Shown: one piece after another, positions 29,303 to 38,571 of the stretch
Layout of the letters: every line of letters starts with the position of its first letter
Numbering within the stretch: position 1 is the first letter of the stretch
Assembly: GCF_030177755.1 (NCBI RefSeq)
Contig: NZ_CP126539.1
Coordinates: 248,001 to 312,000, forward strand
Origin: Devosia sp. RR2S18
GTDB lineage: Bacteria; Pseudomonadota; Alphaproteobacteria; Rhizobiales; Devosiaceae
Direction: 5' to 3'
Length of the DNA: 64,000 nt
Notes under the pieces: model-generated
What the model was told of the DNA's origin: nothing
What the model saw: the letters and a program-made list of their open reading frames with translations, nothing else
Database searches by the model: none
Translations under genes and position numbers: made by a program

Positions 29303-30604
29303 CTAGGCGCCAGTGACGCGCCAGATGACGTCGCCGACATCGTCCGCCATCAACACGGCCCCGTCCGCCGCAAGCGCCACACCCACCGGTCGGCCATAGG
29401 AGTACTTCTCGTCCGGCGACAGGAACCCGGTGAGGATTTCGCGCGGCATGCCGGTGGGCTTGCCGTTCTCGAACGGGACGAAAGCCAGCTTGTAGCCCGA
29501 CAGCTTGGAGCGGTTCCACGAGCCGTGCTGCCCTATGGCCATGCCAGCGGGGAACCCGGGCAGGGTGCCCGCGGGAAGCCAGCAGAGCCCCAAGGATGCT
29601 GTGTGGCCGCCTAGCGCGTAATCGGGCTGCAGCGCCGAAGCGACCTTTGCTGCGTCCTGCGGGACGCGGTCATCCACAACCCGGTTCCAGTAGCAATAGG
29701 GCCAGCCATAAAAGCCGCCGTCGCGGACCGAGGTCAGATAATCGGGCGGTGTCTCGTCGCCGAGCCCGTCGCGTTCGTTGACGACGGTCCAGAGCATTCC
29801 ACCTTCGGGCTCCCAGGCCATGCCGACCGGATTGCGCAGGCCACCGGCGAAGATGCGCGACTGGCCGGTGGCGATGTCGTATTCGTGGATGCAGGCGCGG
29901 TCTTTCTCCGCTTCCATGCCGGAATCGCCGATATTGCTGAGCGAACCCACGGCGACATAGAGCTTGGTGCCGTCCTTGCTGGCGATCAGATTGCGCGTCC
30001 AGTGCCCGCCTGGCACCAGATCCATCAGTTTCTTGCCTGGCGTGGTGATCTTGGTCGCGCCCGCGTCATAGGGATAGGCCAGGAGCGCATCGCTGGCGCC
30101 GACATAGAGGGTGTCGCCCACCAGGACAATACCAAAGGGCTGGCGCACATTTTCGATATAGGCGTGGCTTACTTCGGCAACGCCATCGCCGTCAGCGTCG
30201 CGGAGCAGGGTCACCCGGTTGGGGCTGTCACCCGAGGCGCGCGCCCGCTGCATGGTGGCAGACATGGCGTGGTCGAACAGGGATTTGGGATTGCCCGACT
30301 CGCCCATGGATTCGGCCACAAGCACATCGCCATTGGGCAGCACATGCATGTTGCGGGGATGGACGAGCCCGCGGGCAAAGGCATTCACCTTGAGACCGGG
30401 CGCCGGGGTGGGCTTGTGATCGCCTTCCCAACCCTTCGCCGTGGGCATCTTGAGGGTTGGGATTTTGCCCTGCGGCTTGGCCTCGGGAATGGCAGGCGCG
30501 GTGCCATAAACCGGGGATCGTTGCGGATCGCCCGAATGGCGCAGCGCAACGGCACCTTGACCGACAAGGGCGACTAGGCGGGCGAGAAGGGAAGGCTCGG
30601 TCAT
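29303..30604 (-). CDS. Sorbosone dehydrogenase / PQQ-dependent sugar dehydrogenase family protein
   Basis: Six-bladed beta-propeller of the soluble glucose/sorbosone dehydrogenase family, whose studied members use PQQ to oxidise aldoses. The 433 residues include GLVHPRNMHVLPNGDVLVAE, the propeller motif GLRNPVGMAWEPEGG and RDGGFYGWPYCYWN, all characteristic of the family. ATG 30604 was chosen; the upstream frame adds 14 residues without homology. The N-terminus (LLARLVALVGQGAVALR) is moderately hydrophobic but not a clear signal peptide, so location is uncertain. No pqq synthesis genes are in the window. Confidence 0.85.
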   Translation of the reverse strand: MTEPSLLARLVALVGQGAVALRHSGDPQRSPVYGTAPAIPEAKPQGKIPTLKMPTAKGWEGDHKPTPAPGLKVNAFARGLVHPRNMHVLPNGDVLVAESMGESGNPKSLFDHAMSATMQRARASGDSPNRVTLLRDADGDGVAEVSHAYIENVRQPFGIVLVGDTLYVGASDALLAYPYDAGATKITTPGKKLMDLVPGGHWTRNLIASKDGTKLYVAVGSLSNIGDSGMEAEKDRACIHEYDIATGQSRIFAGGLRNPVGMAWEPEGGMLWTVVNERDGLGDETPPDYLTSVRDGGFYGWPYCYWNRVVDDRVPQDAAKVASALQPDYALGGHTASLGLCWLPAGTLPGFPAGMAIGQHGSWNRSKLSGYKLAFVPFENGKPTGMPREILTGFLSPDEKYSYGRPVGVALAADGAVLMADDVGDVIWRVTGA

Positions 30605-30754
30605 AGGTGGTGTCCGACGATGTTGATGGTGTGAAGAGAACACCACGATAAGACCTTCAGGCCGGGAGCACTAGGGTGTTCACGAGCGGTCTTCTGCTTG
30701 CATCACCAAGATCAGGCGAACAGTCGGACCGGAGGTGAGGGGTCAGGGAATTAG

Positions 30755-30844
30755 TGGCGGAGAGAGAGGGATTCGAACCCCCGATGGAGTTGCCCCCATG
30801 CCGCATTTCGAGTGCGGTGCATTCAACCACTCTGCCATCTCTCC
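30755..30844 (-). tRNA. tRNA-Ser (CGA)
   Basis: Class II tRNA of 90 bases including an encoded CCA (30755-30757). The acceptor stem pairs GGAGAGA with TCTCTCC; the anticodon loop reads CTCGAAA, giving anticodon CGA (serine UCG codons). The long variable arm of tRNA-Ser and the GGTTCGAATCC T-arm are clear. Confidence 0.95.
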
Positions 30845-31070
30845 GCGAGATCGATGAGGGCGCCTCGCGGGCGCGGCTGGTCGATACGAGGCGGGCTTAT
30901 GGCACAGCAAAAGGACGGCTGCAACACCTGTGATGGTTCTGGCCGGCGGCTACCGCCGTCAAGCTCGGGAAGGTTGCGGCCTTGTTCATCACATCTTCGT
31001 GGGTGCTGATCCGGCTGCCTGCGGTCGGCGTTGCGGTTGCGCAATCAAACATTAGCCTTGGGAGAAGACC

Positions 31071-31847
31071 ATGATGAAGCGCCGCACCGTCGTTGCTGGC
31101 ATCGCCTCGCTGCCCCTTGTTATCTGGGGTGCCGGTGCCTTTGGGATATTCGCGCAGGAGGGGACGAGCTTGGAAGGCGATACTGTGACCACTTCGGAGG
31201 GCGATCTCGTCATCCACCCCATCGAGCATGCCAGCATGCTGCTGGGCTATGGCGACGAGGTCATCTATGTCGACCCGGTCGGTGGCGCTGCGGCCTATGA
31301 GGGCCTGCCCGAACCCACGGCCATCCTCATCACCCATGGCCATGGCGATCACTATGACCTGCCCACGCTGGAGGCGATTGCCGGATCGGTGCCGATCATC
31401 GCCAATGGCGAGGTCTATGACCAGCTGCCCGAAAGCCTCAAGGCCAATGCGACCTCGATGGCCAATGGCGACGCGGGCGAGATCGTGGGGCTCAGCATCC
31501 GTGCGGTGCCAGCCTACAACACGACCGAAGAGCGGCTGCAATACCACCCCGAGGGCGTGGGCAATGGCTATGTCGTTACCTTTGGCGACAAACAGGTCTA
31601 TATCGCCGGCGATACCGAGCCGACCGAGGAAATGCTGGCATTGACCGATATCGACGTCGCGTTCCTGCCGATGAACCTCCCCTATACCATGACGGTCGAG
31701 CAGGCCGCCGAGGCGGTCAACACCTTCAAGCCCGCCATCGTCTACCCCTACCATTATGGTGACAGCGATCTCGATGCCTTCGAAGCCGGGGTCGAAGAGG
31801 GGACCGAAGTGCGCCGCGGCAACTGGTATCCCGAAGGCCAGGGTTGA
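31071..31847 (+). CDS. Exported metallo-beta-lactamase-fold hydrolase
   Basis: MBL-fold protein of the UPF0173/UlaG-like type, 258 residues. The zinc site motif HGHGDH is at residues 89-94, with further ligands expected in AGDTEPTEEM and the final histidine in YPYHYGDSD. The N-terminus MMKRRTVVAGIASLPLVIWGAG (quoted in part) has the two Arg and hydrophobic stretch of an export signal, possibly Tat-like although the strict twin-arginine motif is incomplete. Single gene 226 bases from the tRNA. Substrate unknown; lack of class B lactamase features argues against antibiotic hydrolysis. Confidence 0.82.
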   Translation: MMKRRTVVAGIASLPLVIWGAGAFGIFAQEGTSLEGDTVTTSEGDLVIHPIEHASMLLGYGDEVIYVDPVGGAAAYEGLPEPTAILITHGHGDHYDLPTLEAIAGSVPIIANGEVYDQLPESLKANATSMANGDAGEIVGLSIRAVPAYNTTEERLQYHPEGVGNGYVVTFGDKQVYIAGDTEPTEEMLALTDIDVAFLPMNLPYTMTVEQAAEAVNTFKPAIVYPYHYGDSDLDAFEAGVEEGTEVRRGNWYPEGQG

Positions 31848-31857
31848 CGCATAAGCC

Positions 31858-31886
31858 TTGACTCTGCGGGGCTTTGGCACGATAAG
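31858..31886 (+). promoter_or_regulatory. Candidate housekeeping promoter for rplU-rpmA
   Basis: TTGACT (31858-31863), 17-base spacer, GATAAG (31881-31886). It stands about 180 bases upstream of the rplU start; a stem built on GGCGCGC repeats follows it in the leader. Confidence 0.45.
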
Positions 31887-32069
31887 CCCACCCGGAAGGC
31901 GCGCTGGCATCACTGGCGCGCTTGCCGTTATTGGAAAGACGCTGTTCGAGGCTGCCCGCCGGTTCGCCGGTACGCATGACGAAGACCGCAGGCCTATCGG
32001 GCTTTTACCTGCGGCGCCATAGGAGCGCGACAGAAAGGGACCGAGCGTATCATGCGCTCGGCAGTGAGT

Positions 32070-32615
32070 ATGACTTTTGCCGTGATCAAGACCGGTGGCA
32101 AGCAGTACAAGGTTGCCGCCAACGACGTTCTCAAGATCGAAAAGCTCGACGCCGAGGCTGGCGACATCGTGACCTTTGACCAGGTTCTCATGGTCGGTGA
32201 CGAAGTCGGTGCGCCGCTCGTCGAAGGCGCCCTGGTGGCTGCCGAACTGATCGAGACGCGCAAGCAGAAGACGGTCATCATCTTCAAGAAGAACCGTCGT
32301 CACAATTACCGTCGTCGCAATGGTCACCGCCAGCTGCTCTCGACTGTCCGCATCACCGAGATCCTGACCGGCGGCGCCAAGCCATCCGTCAAGGCCGCTG
32401 CTGCTGCCGGCTCGACCGAGACCGTGACCGAGAAGGCCCCGGCCAAGAAGGCTGCGCCCAAGGCTGAGGCTGCCGAGGGCACCGAGGCTCCGGCCAAGGC
32501 GAAGAAGGCTCCGGCCAAGAAGGCTGCTGCCGACACCAACACCGAAGCCGCTGCTGAAAAGCCGGCGAAGAAGGCCCCGGCCAAAAAGGCCGCACCCAAG
32601 GCCGACCAGGAATAA
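32070..32615 (+). CDS. rplU: Ribosomal protein L21 with Lys/Ala-rich C-terminal tail
   Basis: 50S subunit protein. Residues 1-102 form a complete L21 ([15 protein letters not shown], then [17 protein letters not shown] and a terminal TVRITEI). Residues 103-181 form a low-complexity tail made of repeated APAKKA-type units with interspersed acidic spacers, resembling histone H1 tails. ATG 32070 is selected because the family sequence begins there; an in-frame ATG at 32052 is possible. It is followed 11 bases later by rpmA. Confidence 0.95.
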   Translation: MTFAVIKTGGKQYKVAANDVLKIEKLDAEAGDIVTFDQVLMVGDEVGAPLVEGALVAAELIETRKQKTVIIFKKNRRHNYRRRNGHRQLLSTVRITEILTGGAKPSVKAAAAAGSTETVTEKAPAKKAAPKAEAAEGTEAPAKAKKAPAKKAAADTNTEAAAEKPAKKAPAKKAAPKADQE

Positions 32616-32626
32616 GGAGCTAGAAG

Positions 32627-32893
32627 ATGGCACACAAGAAAGCAGGCGGCTCGTCCCGCAACGGTCGCGATACCGCTGGCCGTCGTCTTGGCGTCAAGAA
32701 GTTCGGTGGCGAAGCTGTCGTTGCCGGCAACATCCTCGTGCGTCAGCGCGGCACCAAGTGGCATCCCGGCACCGGCGTTGGCCTGGGCAAGGATCACACC
32801 ATTTTTGCGCTGGTCGACGGCAAGGTTGCGTTCCGCACCCGTCAGAACAACAAAGTATTTGTTTCCGTCGATCCGGCAGAGGCCGCCGAATAA
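32627..32893 (+). CDS. rpmA: Ribosomal protein L27
   Basis: 50S subunit protein whose N-terminus reaches the peptidyl transferase centre. The 88 residues are the complete family: [20 protein letters not shown], then [20 protein letters not shown] and the VSVDPAE ending. No cleavable N-terminal extension like that of Firmicutes is present. It shares a transcript with rplU and ends before a strong hairpin terminator. Confidence 0.98.
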   Translation: MAHKKAGGSSRNGRDTAGRRLGVKKFGGEAVVAGNILVRQRGTKWHPGTGVGLGKDHTIFALVDGKVAFRTRQNNKVFVSVDPAEAAE

Positions 32894-32954
32894 CCCGGCC
32901 GGTCTGACCAACCCCGCCGGTGACCAGTTCCCCGGCGAGGCGTTCCGCGACACC

Positions 32955-33000
32955 AAGCGAAATCTTCAGGGGAACCGGTCCGCCGGTTCCCCTTTCGCTT
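32955..33000 (+). terminator. Intrinsic terminator after rpmA
   Basis: Perfect 10-base stem GGGGAACCGG / CCGGTTCCCC (32969-32978, 32983-32992) with TCCG loop and TTTCGCTTTT downstream. An outer stem AAGCGAAA / TTTCGCTT (32955-32962, 32993-33000) extends it. Confidence 0.88.
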
Positions 33001-33014
33001 TTGGAGTCACGACA

Positions 33015-33545
33015 ATGGATAGCCTGCGCGACCACCTCGATCCCACCATCACCACCGAGCGCCTCACCCTGGCGACCCCGGCGCTGGCGCATGTGGCCGA
33101 GATGGCGGCGTTGGCCAACAATCCGCGGATCTATCAGGTTCTGGCGCGGCTGCCCCACCCTTACGAGGAACAACACGGGCGGGAATTCGTCGAGAAAATC
33201 GCGCGCGGGCCAGAAGAGTTTGCCTGGTCCATCCTGTTTGAGGGGCGGTTCATCGGCGTTGTTGGGCTGCATCTGCTCCCCGGCAAGCTGCCCGAGCTCG
33301 GCTATTGGCTGGGGGAGCCGTTCTGGGGGAAGGGCTATGCGACCGAGGCGGCACGAGCGGTGGTCGCGGCCGCAGTGCGGGCAGGGGCGACCGGCTTGGG
33401 CTCGCGGGCTCTTCTCACCAATCGCGGGTCACGCAACGTCCTGCTTAAATCCGGCTTTGCCGAAATTGGCGAAGCGCTGGACGAGACCGGCACGCTGGTC
33501 GGGCAGCGCGTCATGCTTATGCGATGGGAACCGGATCATGGTTGA
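33015..33545 (+). CDS. GNAT acetyltransferase, RimJ/RimL-like (1 of 4)
   Basis: First of four consecutive acetyltransferase genes. The 176 residues have the RimJ/RimL (Acetyltransf_3) plan: TERLTLATPALAHVAEMAAL at the N-terminus, ELGYWLGEPFWGKGYATEAARAV with the acetyl-CoA loop (quoted in part), and the C-terminal NVLLKSGFAEIGE. ATG 33015 has GGAG upstream and follows the rpmA terminator by 15 bases, so a promoter must lie within or just before the terminator region, or some read-through occurs. Substrate unknown; ribosomal-protein N-termini are the usual targets of the RimJ/L group. Confidence 0.88.
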   Translation: MDSLRDHLDPTITTERLTLATPALAHVAEMAALANNPRIYQVLARLPHPYEEQHGREFVEKIARGPEEFAWSILFEGRFIGVVGLHLLPGKLPELGYWLGEPFWGKGYATEAARAVVAAAVRAGATGLGSRALLTNRGSRNVLLKSGFAEIGEALDETGTLVGQRVMLMRWEPDHG

Positions 33546-34059
33546 GCTCAGGACCGAACGGCTGCTGCTGCGCGACGCCACGCTTGAGGATGCGCCGCGC
33601 TACTGCCTGGGCATCAGTGACTATCAGGTGGCGCGCTTCCTGACGCCCTTGCCCTATCCCTATACACTGGGCATGGCGATCGACTGGCTGCGCCAGGCGC
33701 CCCCGACTTCGGCCGAGCGCTGCATGCTGGTGATCGAGCTGCCCGGCCAGGGATTGATCGGCTCGGTGGCACTGCTTGACGAACTAGGCTTCTGGATCGC
33801 CCGGCCGCATTGGAACCGAGGCTACGCCACCGAGGCGGCTACGGCGCTATTGAGCTGGCACTTTCAGGGGACGAGCCGCCCCAGCGTTGTCTCCAGCGCG
33901 CAGCATAACAATGCTGCTTCGCTCGCCGTGCAGCGCCGGCTCGGCTTTGTCGAGGCGCGGCGGGAGCTCCGTTTCTCCCAGGCGCTCCAGCACAATGTCC
34001 AGCATGTGGTGACTGAACTAAACCGCGCCGACTGGCTGAACCATAAAGGTGCGGCATGA
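33538..34059 (+). CDS. GNAT acetyltransferase, RimJ/RimL-like (2 of 4)
   Basis: 173 residues beginning MVELRTERLLLRDATLEDAP, with LGFWIARPHWNRGYATEAATALL (quoted in part) as acetyl-CoA loop and NNAASLAVQRRLGFVEARRE at the end. It overlaps the first GNAT gene by eight bases and the third by four, so translation is coupled. The protein is as complete as its neighbours and shows no frameshift. Substrate unknown. Confidence 0.87.
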   Translation: MVELRTERLLLRDATLEDAPRYCLGISDYQVARFLTPLPYPYTLGMAIDWLRQAPPTSAERCMLVIELPGQGLIGSVALLDELGFWIARPHWNRGYATEAATALLSWHFQGTSRPSVVSSAQHNNAASLAVQRRLGFVEARRELRFSQALQHNVQHVVTELNRADWLNHKGAA

Positions 34060-34580
34060 AGTTGCGCGACGACCTTCCCAGCAGCATCATATCGGATCGG
34101 GTTACCCTGCGGCCGGTCACCGAAGCCGATTTGCCTACCTTTGTGGCGCTGGCCAACAATTGGAACGTCATCGAGCCCACCGCCGCCATGCCCTTCCCCT
34201 ATCTGGAAGAGCATGGGCGTGCCTTCCTGGCCGATGCCCGCGCCAATGCGCAGCAGCATCCTTATGGGCTGGAGAACGAGGCCGGTGCATTTATTGGCGT
34301 GCTCGGCCTCAAAGCTGTCGAGGACCAGCTGCCCGAGCTCGGCTACTGGCTGGGCGAGCCCTATTGGGGGCGCGGCTATGCCACCGAAGCGGTGCGCGCG
34401 GTGCTCGGCACCGTGGCGCAATGCGGCATCAAGCGCATCGCTGCGCGGGTGCTGCAAAGCAACCCTGCTTCGCAGCGGGTGTTGGAAAGCTGCGGGTTCG
34501 GGGTGGTCGAACAGACGCTTAGCGTGGTTGAGCGCCACCGCGGCAAGCCGCTGGTCATTCTGCAATGGAGCGCGCCATGA
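34056..34580 (+). CDS. GNAT acetyltransferase, RimJ/RimL-like (3 of 4)
   Basis: 174 residues: SDRVTLRPVTEADLPTFVAL, ELGYWLGEPYWGRGYATEAV and NPASQRVLESCGFGVVEQ. Its acetyl-CoA loop is nearly identical to that of the first copy (GYWLGEP.WG.GYATEA), suggesting duplication of these two from one ancestor. ATGA overlaps join it to both neighbours. Confidence 0.88.
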   Translation: MKLRDDLPSSIISDRVTLRPVTEADLPTFVALANNWNVIEPTAAMPFPYLEEHGRAFLADARANAQQHPYGLENEAGAFIGVLGLKAVEDQLPELGYWLGEPYWGRGYATEAVRAVLGTVAQCGIKRIAARVLQSNPASQRVLESCGFGVVEQTLSVVERHRGKPLVILQWSAP

Positions 34581-35113
34581 TAGCCGTTCTGCGCACCCCG
34601 CGCTTTCTCCTGCGCCAACCCCAGCTTGGCGACGCCGAGCTGATCGCCCGTTACCTCAACGATTACGATGTGGCGGGTAACCTTGCGCGGGTGCCTTATC
34701 CTTACCATCTCTCCGATGCGAAAGCCTGGCTGCGCACGCGCGTGCCCGGACTGCCGGTGGAGGAGACGAACTTTTCCATCGAGCTGGCGGGGGAAGGCTT
34801 CGCCGGCCATGTGGGGTTCCATCGTGGACCGCAGGGGCCGATCATCGGCTATTGGCTGGGCAAGCCCTTTTGGGGCCGCGGCATTATGAGCGAGGCAGTC
34901 GAGGCCAGTCTCGACTGGTTCTTTTCGGCATCGGCGGCGCCCGTAGTCTACTCGGGCGTGTTCCACTTCAACGCTGCCTCGCTTGCCATTCAAACCAAGC
35001 TCGGATTTACCGAAACCGGGCGCTCAACCCTGCTCTGTCTTGCGCGTGGCGCCGAGCTGGAGCATATCGACACGCAATTGACGCGCAGCGTCTGGAAGGC
35101 CCGGCACACATGA
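34577..35113 (+). CDS. GNAT acetyltransferase, RimJ/RimL-like (4 of 4)
   Basis: 178 residues from ATG 34577, whose ATGA overlaps the previous stop (an ATG at 34565 would add four residues). It has [40 protein letters not shown] and [19 protein letters not shown]. The loop reads GRGIMSEA instead of GRGYATEA, the most diverged of the four. Its stop overlaps the obgE start (ATGA), tying the GNAT run to the GTPase. Confidence 0.88.
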   Translation: MIAVLRTPRFLLRQPQLGDAELIARYLNDYDVAGNLARVPYPYHLSDAKAWLRTRVPGLPVEETNFSIELAGEGFAGHVGFHRGPQGPIIGYWLGKPFWGRGIMSEAVEASLDWFFSASAAPVVYSGVFHFNAASLAIQTKLGFTETGRSTLLCLARGAELEHIDTQLTRSVWKARHT

Positions 35114-36153
35114 AATTCCTTGATCAGGCCAAGATCTATGTCCGCTCTGGCGATGGCGGCGCGGGTGCGGTCTCCTTCCTGCGCGAAAAGTTCGTTGAAT
35201 TCGGCGGACCCAATGGCGGCAGTGGTGGCCGTGGCGGCGACGTCGTTATCGAATGCGTCGACGGGCTCAATACCCTTATCGACTATCGTTACCAGCAGCA
35301 CTTCAAGGCCAAGACCGGCACCCACGGCATGGGCAAGAACCGCACGGGCGCCGATGGCACCGATGTTGTGCTGCGCGTTCCGGTGGGCACCCAGGTCTTT
35401 GAAGACGACAATGAGACGCTGATCGCCGACCTCACCGAGGTCGGGCAGCGCGTGGTGCTGCTTTCGGGTGGCAATGGCGGCTTTGGCAATGCCCATTTCA
35501 AGACCAGCTCCAACCAGGCGCCCCGCCATGCCAATCCGGGCCAGGTGGGCACGGAAAAATGGATCTGGCTGCGGTTGAAGCTCATCGCCGATGCCGGGCT
35601 TGTGGGGCTGCCCAATGCGGGCAAGTCTACCTTCCTTGCGGCTGTGTCCGCCGCCAAGCCCAAGATCGCCGACTATCCCTTCACCACGCTCCATCCCAAT
35701 TTGGGCGTGGTCTCCATTGGTGAGCGCGATTTCGTGCTGGCCGATATTCCCGGGCTTATTGAAGGGGCGAGCGAAGGGGCTGGTATTGGTGACCGGTTCC
35801 TGGGCCATATCGAGCGGTGCGGCGTGTTGATCCATCTCATCGATGGCACCCAGGAGGACATCAAGGGCGCCTACACCACCATCCGTGGCGAGCTCGAAGC
35901 CTATGACGAGCGGCTGATCGAAAAGCCCGAGATCGTGGTGCTAAACAAGATCGATGCCATCGAACCCGAGGCGCTCAAGGAAAAGCTCAAGGTGCTCAAG
36001 CGGGTGAGCAAGGCCGATGTGCTGACCGTTTCGGGCGTGACGGGGCAGGGGGTCGACATGGTGCTCTACGCGGTTGTCGGTGTGCTCGACGCCGGCAAGG
36101 CCGAAAAGGCCGAGGCAGAGCGCCGCAAGATCGAACCCGACTGGGCCCCCTGA
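35110..36153 (+). CDS. obgE: GTPase ObgE/CgtA
   Basis: Essential GTPase acting in 50S subunit maturation and the stringent response. The 347-residue protein has the glycine-rich Obg fold ([33 protein letters not shown]), G1 GLPNAGKS (166-173), G3 [10 protein letters not shown] and G4 NKID. A long acidic C-terminal tail found in some homologues is absent. Its start shares four bases with the last GNAT gene, and its stop overlaps the proB start by one base. Confidence 0.97.
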   Translation: MKFLDQAKIYVRSGDGGAGAVSFLREKFVEFGGPNGGSGGRGGDVVIECVDGLNTLIDYRYQQHFKAKTGTHGMGKNRTGADGTDVVLRVPVGTQVFEDDNETLIADLTEVGQRVVLLSGGNGGFGNAHFKTSSNQAPRHANPGQVGTEKWIWLRLKLIADAGLVGLPNAGKSTFLAAVSAAKPKIADYPFTTLHPNLGVVSIGERDFVLADIPGLIEGASEGAGIGDRFLGHIERCGVLIHLIDGTQEDIKGAYTTIRGELEAYDERLIEKPEIVVLNKIDAIEPEALKEKLKVLKRVSKADVLTVSGVTGQGVDMVLYAVVGVLDAGKAEKAEAERRKIEPDWAP

Positions 36154-37295
36154 TGAACGCGCTGGCGCCCTATCGCAGCCTCACCATCAAGATCGGCTCG
36201 GCCCTGTTGGTCGATAAGGCCGGCAAGCTCCGGAGCGCTTGGCTCGCTGGCTTGGCCGAGGACGTCGCGGCGCTCAAGGCGAATGGCTGTGATGTGGTGG
36301 TGGTCTCCTCCGGCGCTATTGCCTTAGGGCGCGGCCTCCTCGGGCTCGACGCAATTTCGCTGACGCTGGAGCAGTCGCAGGCAGCGGCTAGCGCTGGGCA
36401 GATCGCTCTGTCGCAGGCCTGGGCCGAGGCGCTGGGGCGGCACGGGATTGTCACCGGACAGATCCTCATCACACCCAATATCACCGAGGAGCGGCGTTAC
36501 TATCTTAATGCCCGCACGACCATTGCAACGCTGCTGTCGCTGGGTGCGGTCCCCATCATCAATGAGAACGACTCGGTAGCAACGGCCGAGATCCGCTATG
36601 GCGACAATGACCGGCTCTCGGCGCGCGTCGCCACCATGGTGGAGTCCGATTGCCTGGTTCTGCTATCGGATATCGATGGGCTATATACCGCGCCCCCAGC
36701 CAAGGACCCCGGTGCCGAGCACATTCCTATGGTCAAGGCCATCACCCCGGCCATCGAGGCTATGGCTGGCGGCGCTGCCAGCCACCTGTCGCGCGGCGGC
36801 ATGACCACTAAGATGGAGGCCGGTAAGATCGCGACCCTTGCCGGCACCGCCATGATCATCGCCAAGGGCACCGAACCACATCCGCTGCGGGCTCTGACCG
36901 AGGGTGGCCGGCACACGCTGTTCCAGCCGTCGCAAAGCCGCGCCCAAGCGCGTAAACGCTGGATCATGGGCTCGCTCGCCGTTGCCGGGACGCTGCAGGT
37001 GGACGCGGGGGCGGCGCGGGCGCTGCTCACCGGCAAGTCCCTCCTGCCCATCGGCGTGACCAAGGTGAGCGGCGAGTTCGAGCGCGGCGACGCGATCGCC
37101 GTGCTCAATCCTGACGGCGCGGAGATTGCGCGCGGTTTGGCTGGTCTCGACAGCGACGAGGCTCGGCTGGTGATGGGCAAAAGGAGCGATGCGGTGCTGG
37201 AGCTGCTGGGTGCAGGCAACCGCTCGGCTATGGTCCACCGCGACAATCTGGTGCTGGTGGGCGCGCAAGAGGAGGTAGATCATGAGCTTGGCTGA
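36153..37295 (+). CDS. proB: Glutamate 5-kinase
   Basis: Phosphorylates glutamate in the first step of proline synthesis. The 380 residues contain the amino-acid kinase domain ([38 protein letters not shown] and [13 protein letters not shown]) and a C-terminal PUA domain (about residues 275-365, with [19 protein letters not shown]). Start ATG 36153 overlaps the obgE stop (TGATG) and its end overlaps proA by 14 bases. Feedback inhibition by proline is usual in the family. Confidence 0.97.
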   Translation: MNALAPYRSLTIKIGSALLVDKAGKLRSAWLAGLAEDVAALKANGCDVVVVSSGAIALGRGLLGLDAISLTLEQSQAAASAGQIALSQAWAEALGRHGIVTGQILITPNITEERRYYLNARTTIATLLSLGAVPIINENDSVATAEIRYGDNDRLSARVATMVESDCLVLLSDIDGLYTAPPAKDPGAEHIPMVKAITPAIEAMAGGAASHLSRGGMTTKMEAGKIATLAGTAMIIAKGTEPHPLRALTEGGRHTLFQPSQSRAQARKRWIMGSLAVAGTLQVDAGAARALLTGKSLLPIGVTKVSGEFERGDAIAVLNPDGAEIARGLAGLDSDEARLVMGKRSDAVLELLGAGNRSAMVHRDNLVLVGAQEEVDHELG

Positions 37296-38565
37296 AGCCA
37301 TCGGCGAGGACGTTCCCGCCATCATGCTGGCAATGGGGCGCAAGGCCCGCGCCGCGGCCGCGAAACTTGCAACGGCGACGGCCGAGCGCAAACATGCCGC
37401 CCTGATCGGCGCCGCCGAAGCGGTGTCCCGTCATCGCGCCGACATCCTTCTCGCCAACCAGCGCGACATGGAAGCCGCCAAGAGCAAGGGCATTTCCAAG
37501 GCCTTTCTCGATCGGCTGCAGCTCACCGATGCGCGGCTCGAGGACATCGTTTCGGCCCTGCGCACTATTGCTGAACTGCGCGATCCCGTGGGCGCCATTA
37601 TCGCCGAATGGGACCGCCCCAACGGCCTTCACATCGAGCGGGTTCGCACGCCGCTCGGCGTCATCGGCGTCATTTATGAATCTCGCCCCAATGTCACGGC
37701 CGATGCCGGTGCCCTCTGCCTCAAGTCGGGCAATGCGGTGATCCTGCGCGGGGGCAGCGACAGCGTTCATTCCTCGCAGGCACTGGTTTCCTGCCTGCGG
37801 GAGGGGCTCCGATCGGCCGGCCTGCCCGAGGACGGCGTGCAATTGGTGCCCACCACCGACCGCGCCGCCGTCGGCGAGATGCTGCGGGGCCTGGGCGGCA
37901 GTATCGACGTCATCGTCCCCCGCGGCGGCAAGACGTTGGTAGCCCGGGTGCAGGAGGAGGCGCGCGTCCCGGTCTTCGCGCACCTAGAAGGCCTCGTCCA
38001 CGTTTACATCGACCGCTCGGCCGACCTCGACAAGGCGGTCAAGGTCACTCTCAATGCCAAGATGCGCCGCACCGGCATTTGCGGTGCCGCCGAGACGCTC
38101 CTGGTCCACAAGGACGTGGTGGACACCCACCTGGCGCCCATTCTCGACAGTTTACGGGCAAAGGGTTGTGAAGTGCGGGGCGATGCGGCGGTTCTGCGCA
38201 ACAGTCCGGGAACAGTTTTGGCTACCGAACAGGACTGGCGCACCGAATATGAGGACGCCATTATCTCGGTCAAGATCGTCGACAGCCTCGAGGAAGCTAT
38301 CGCCCATATCGAGCACTATTCCAGCCACCATACCGAAGCAATCATCGCTGAAGATCCTGTCGCCGTTGAGAAATTCTTCAACGAGATCGACTCGGCAATC
38401 CTGATGCACAACGCCTCGACCCAGTTTGCCGATGGCGGTGAATTCGGTTTTGGCGGTGAAATCGGCATCGCCACCGGCAAGATGCACGCCCGCGGCCCGG
38501 TCGGGGTCGAACAACTCACCAGCTTCAAATACCGCGTCCGCGGCGACGGCCAGACCAGGCCCTAG
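37282..38565 (+). CDS. proA: Gamma-glutamyl phosphate reductase
   Basis: NADPH-dependent reductase giving glutamate semialdehyde, the second step of proline synthesis. The 427 residues show the aldehyde-dehydrogenase-like fold with [35 protein letters not shown], the catalytic cysteine in [14 protein letters not shown], and the C-terminal [20 protein letters not shown] (quoted in part). The product feeds P5C formation; proC is not in this window. Confidence 0.97.
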   Translation: MSLAEAIGEDVPAIMLAMGRKARAAAAKLATATAERKHAALIGAAEAVSRHRADILLANQRDMEAAKSKGISKAFLDRLQLTDARLEDIVSALRTIAELRDPVGAIIAEWDRPNGLHIERVRTPLGVIGVIYESRPNVTADAGALCLKSGNAVILRGGSDSVHSSQALVSCLREGLRSAGLPEDGVQLVPTTDRAAVGEMLRGLGGSIDVIVPRGGKTLVARVQEEARVPVFAHLEGLVHVYIDRSADLDKAVKVTLNAKMRRTGICGAAETLLVHKDVVDTHLAPILDSLRAKGCEVRGDAAVLRNSPGTVLATEQDWRTEYEDAIISVKIVDSLEEAIAHIEHYSSHHTEAIIAEDPVAVEKFFNEIDSAILMHNASTQFADGGEFGFGGEIGIATGKMHARGPVGVEQLTSFKYRVRGDGQTRP

Positions 38566-38571
38566 CAGCAG

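Noticed and set aside
30900..31009. Short plus-strand frame with CNTCDGSG, like a DnaJ zinc-finger unit
   Set aside because: Only one CxxCxGxG unit, no ribosome binding site, and the remainder is unstructured basic sequence; probably chance.
31071..31847. Antibiotic-resistance beta-lactamase
   Set aside because: It has HGHGDH of the wider MBL fold but resembles UPF0173/UlaG-type hydrolases, not class B lactamases.
32373..32615. Tandem nucleotide repeats in the L21 tail as a CRISPR-like array
   Set aside because: Repeats are short, irregular and in frame with the coding sequence; there are no unique spacers or cas genes.
30897..32633. Minus-strand open frame of 578 codons starting with Leu/Gly/Ser repeats
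   Set aside because: The low-complexity N-terminus is the antisense of the Lys/Ala-rich L21 tail; the rest opposes the metallo-beta-lactamase-fold gene.
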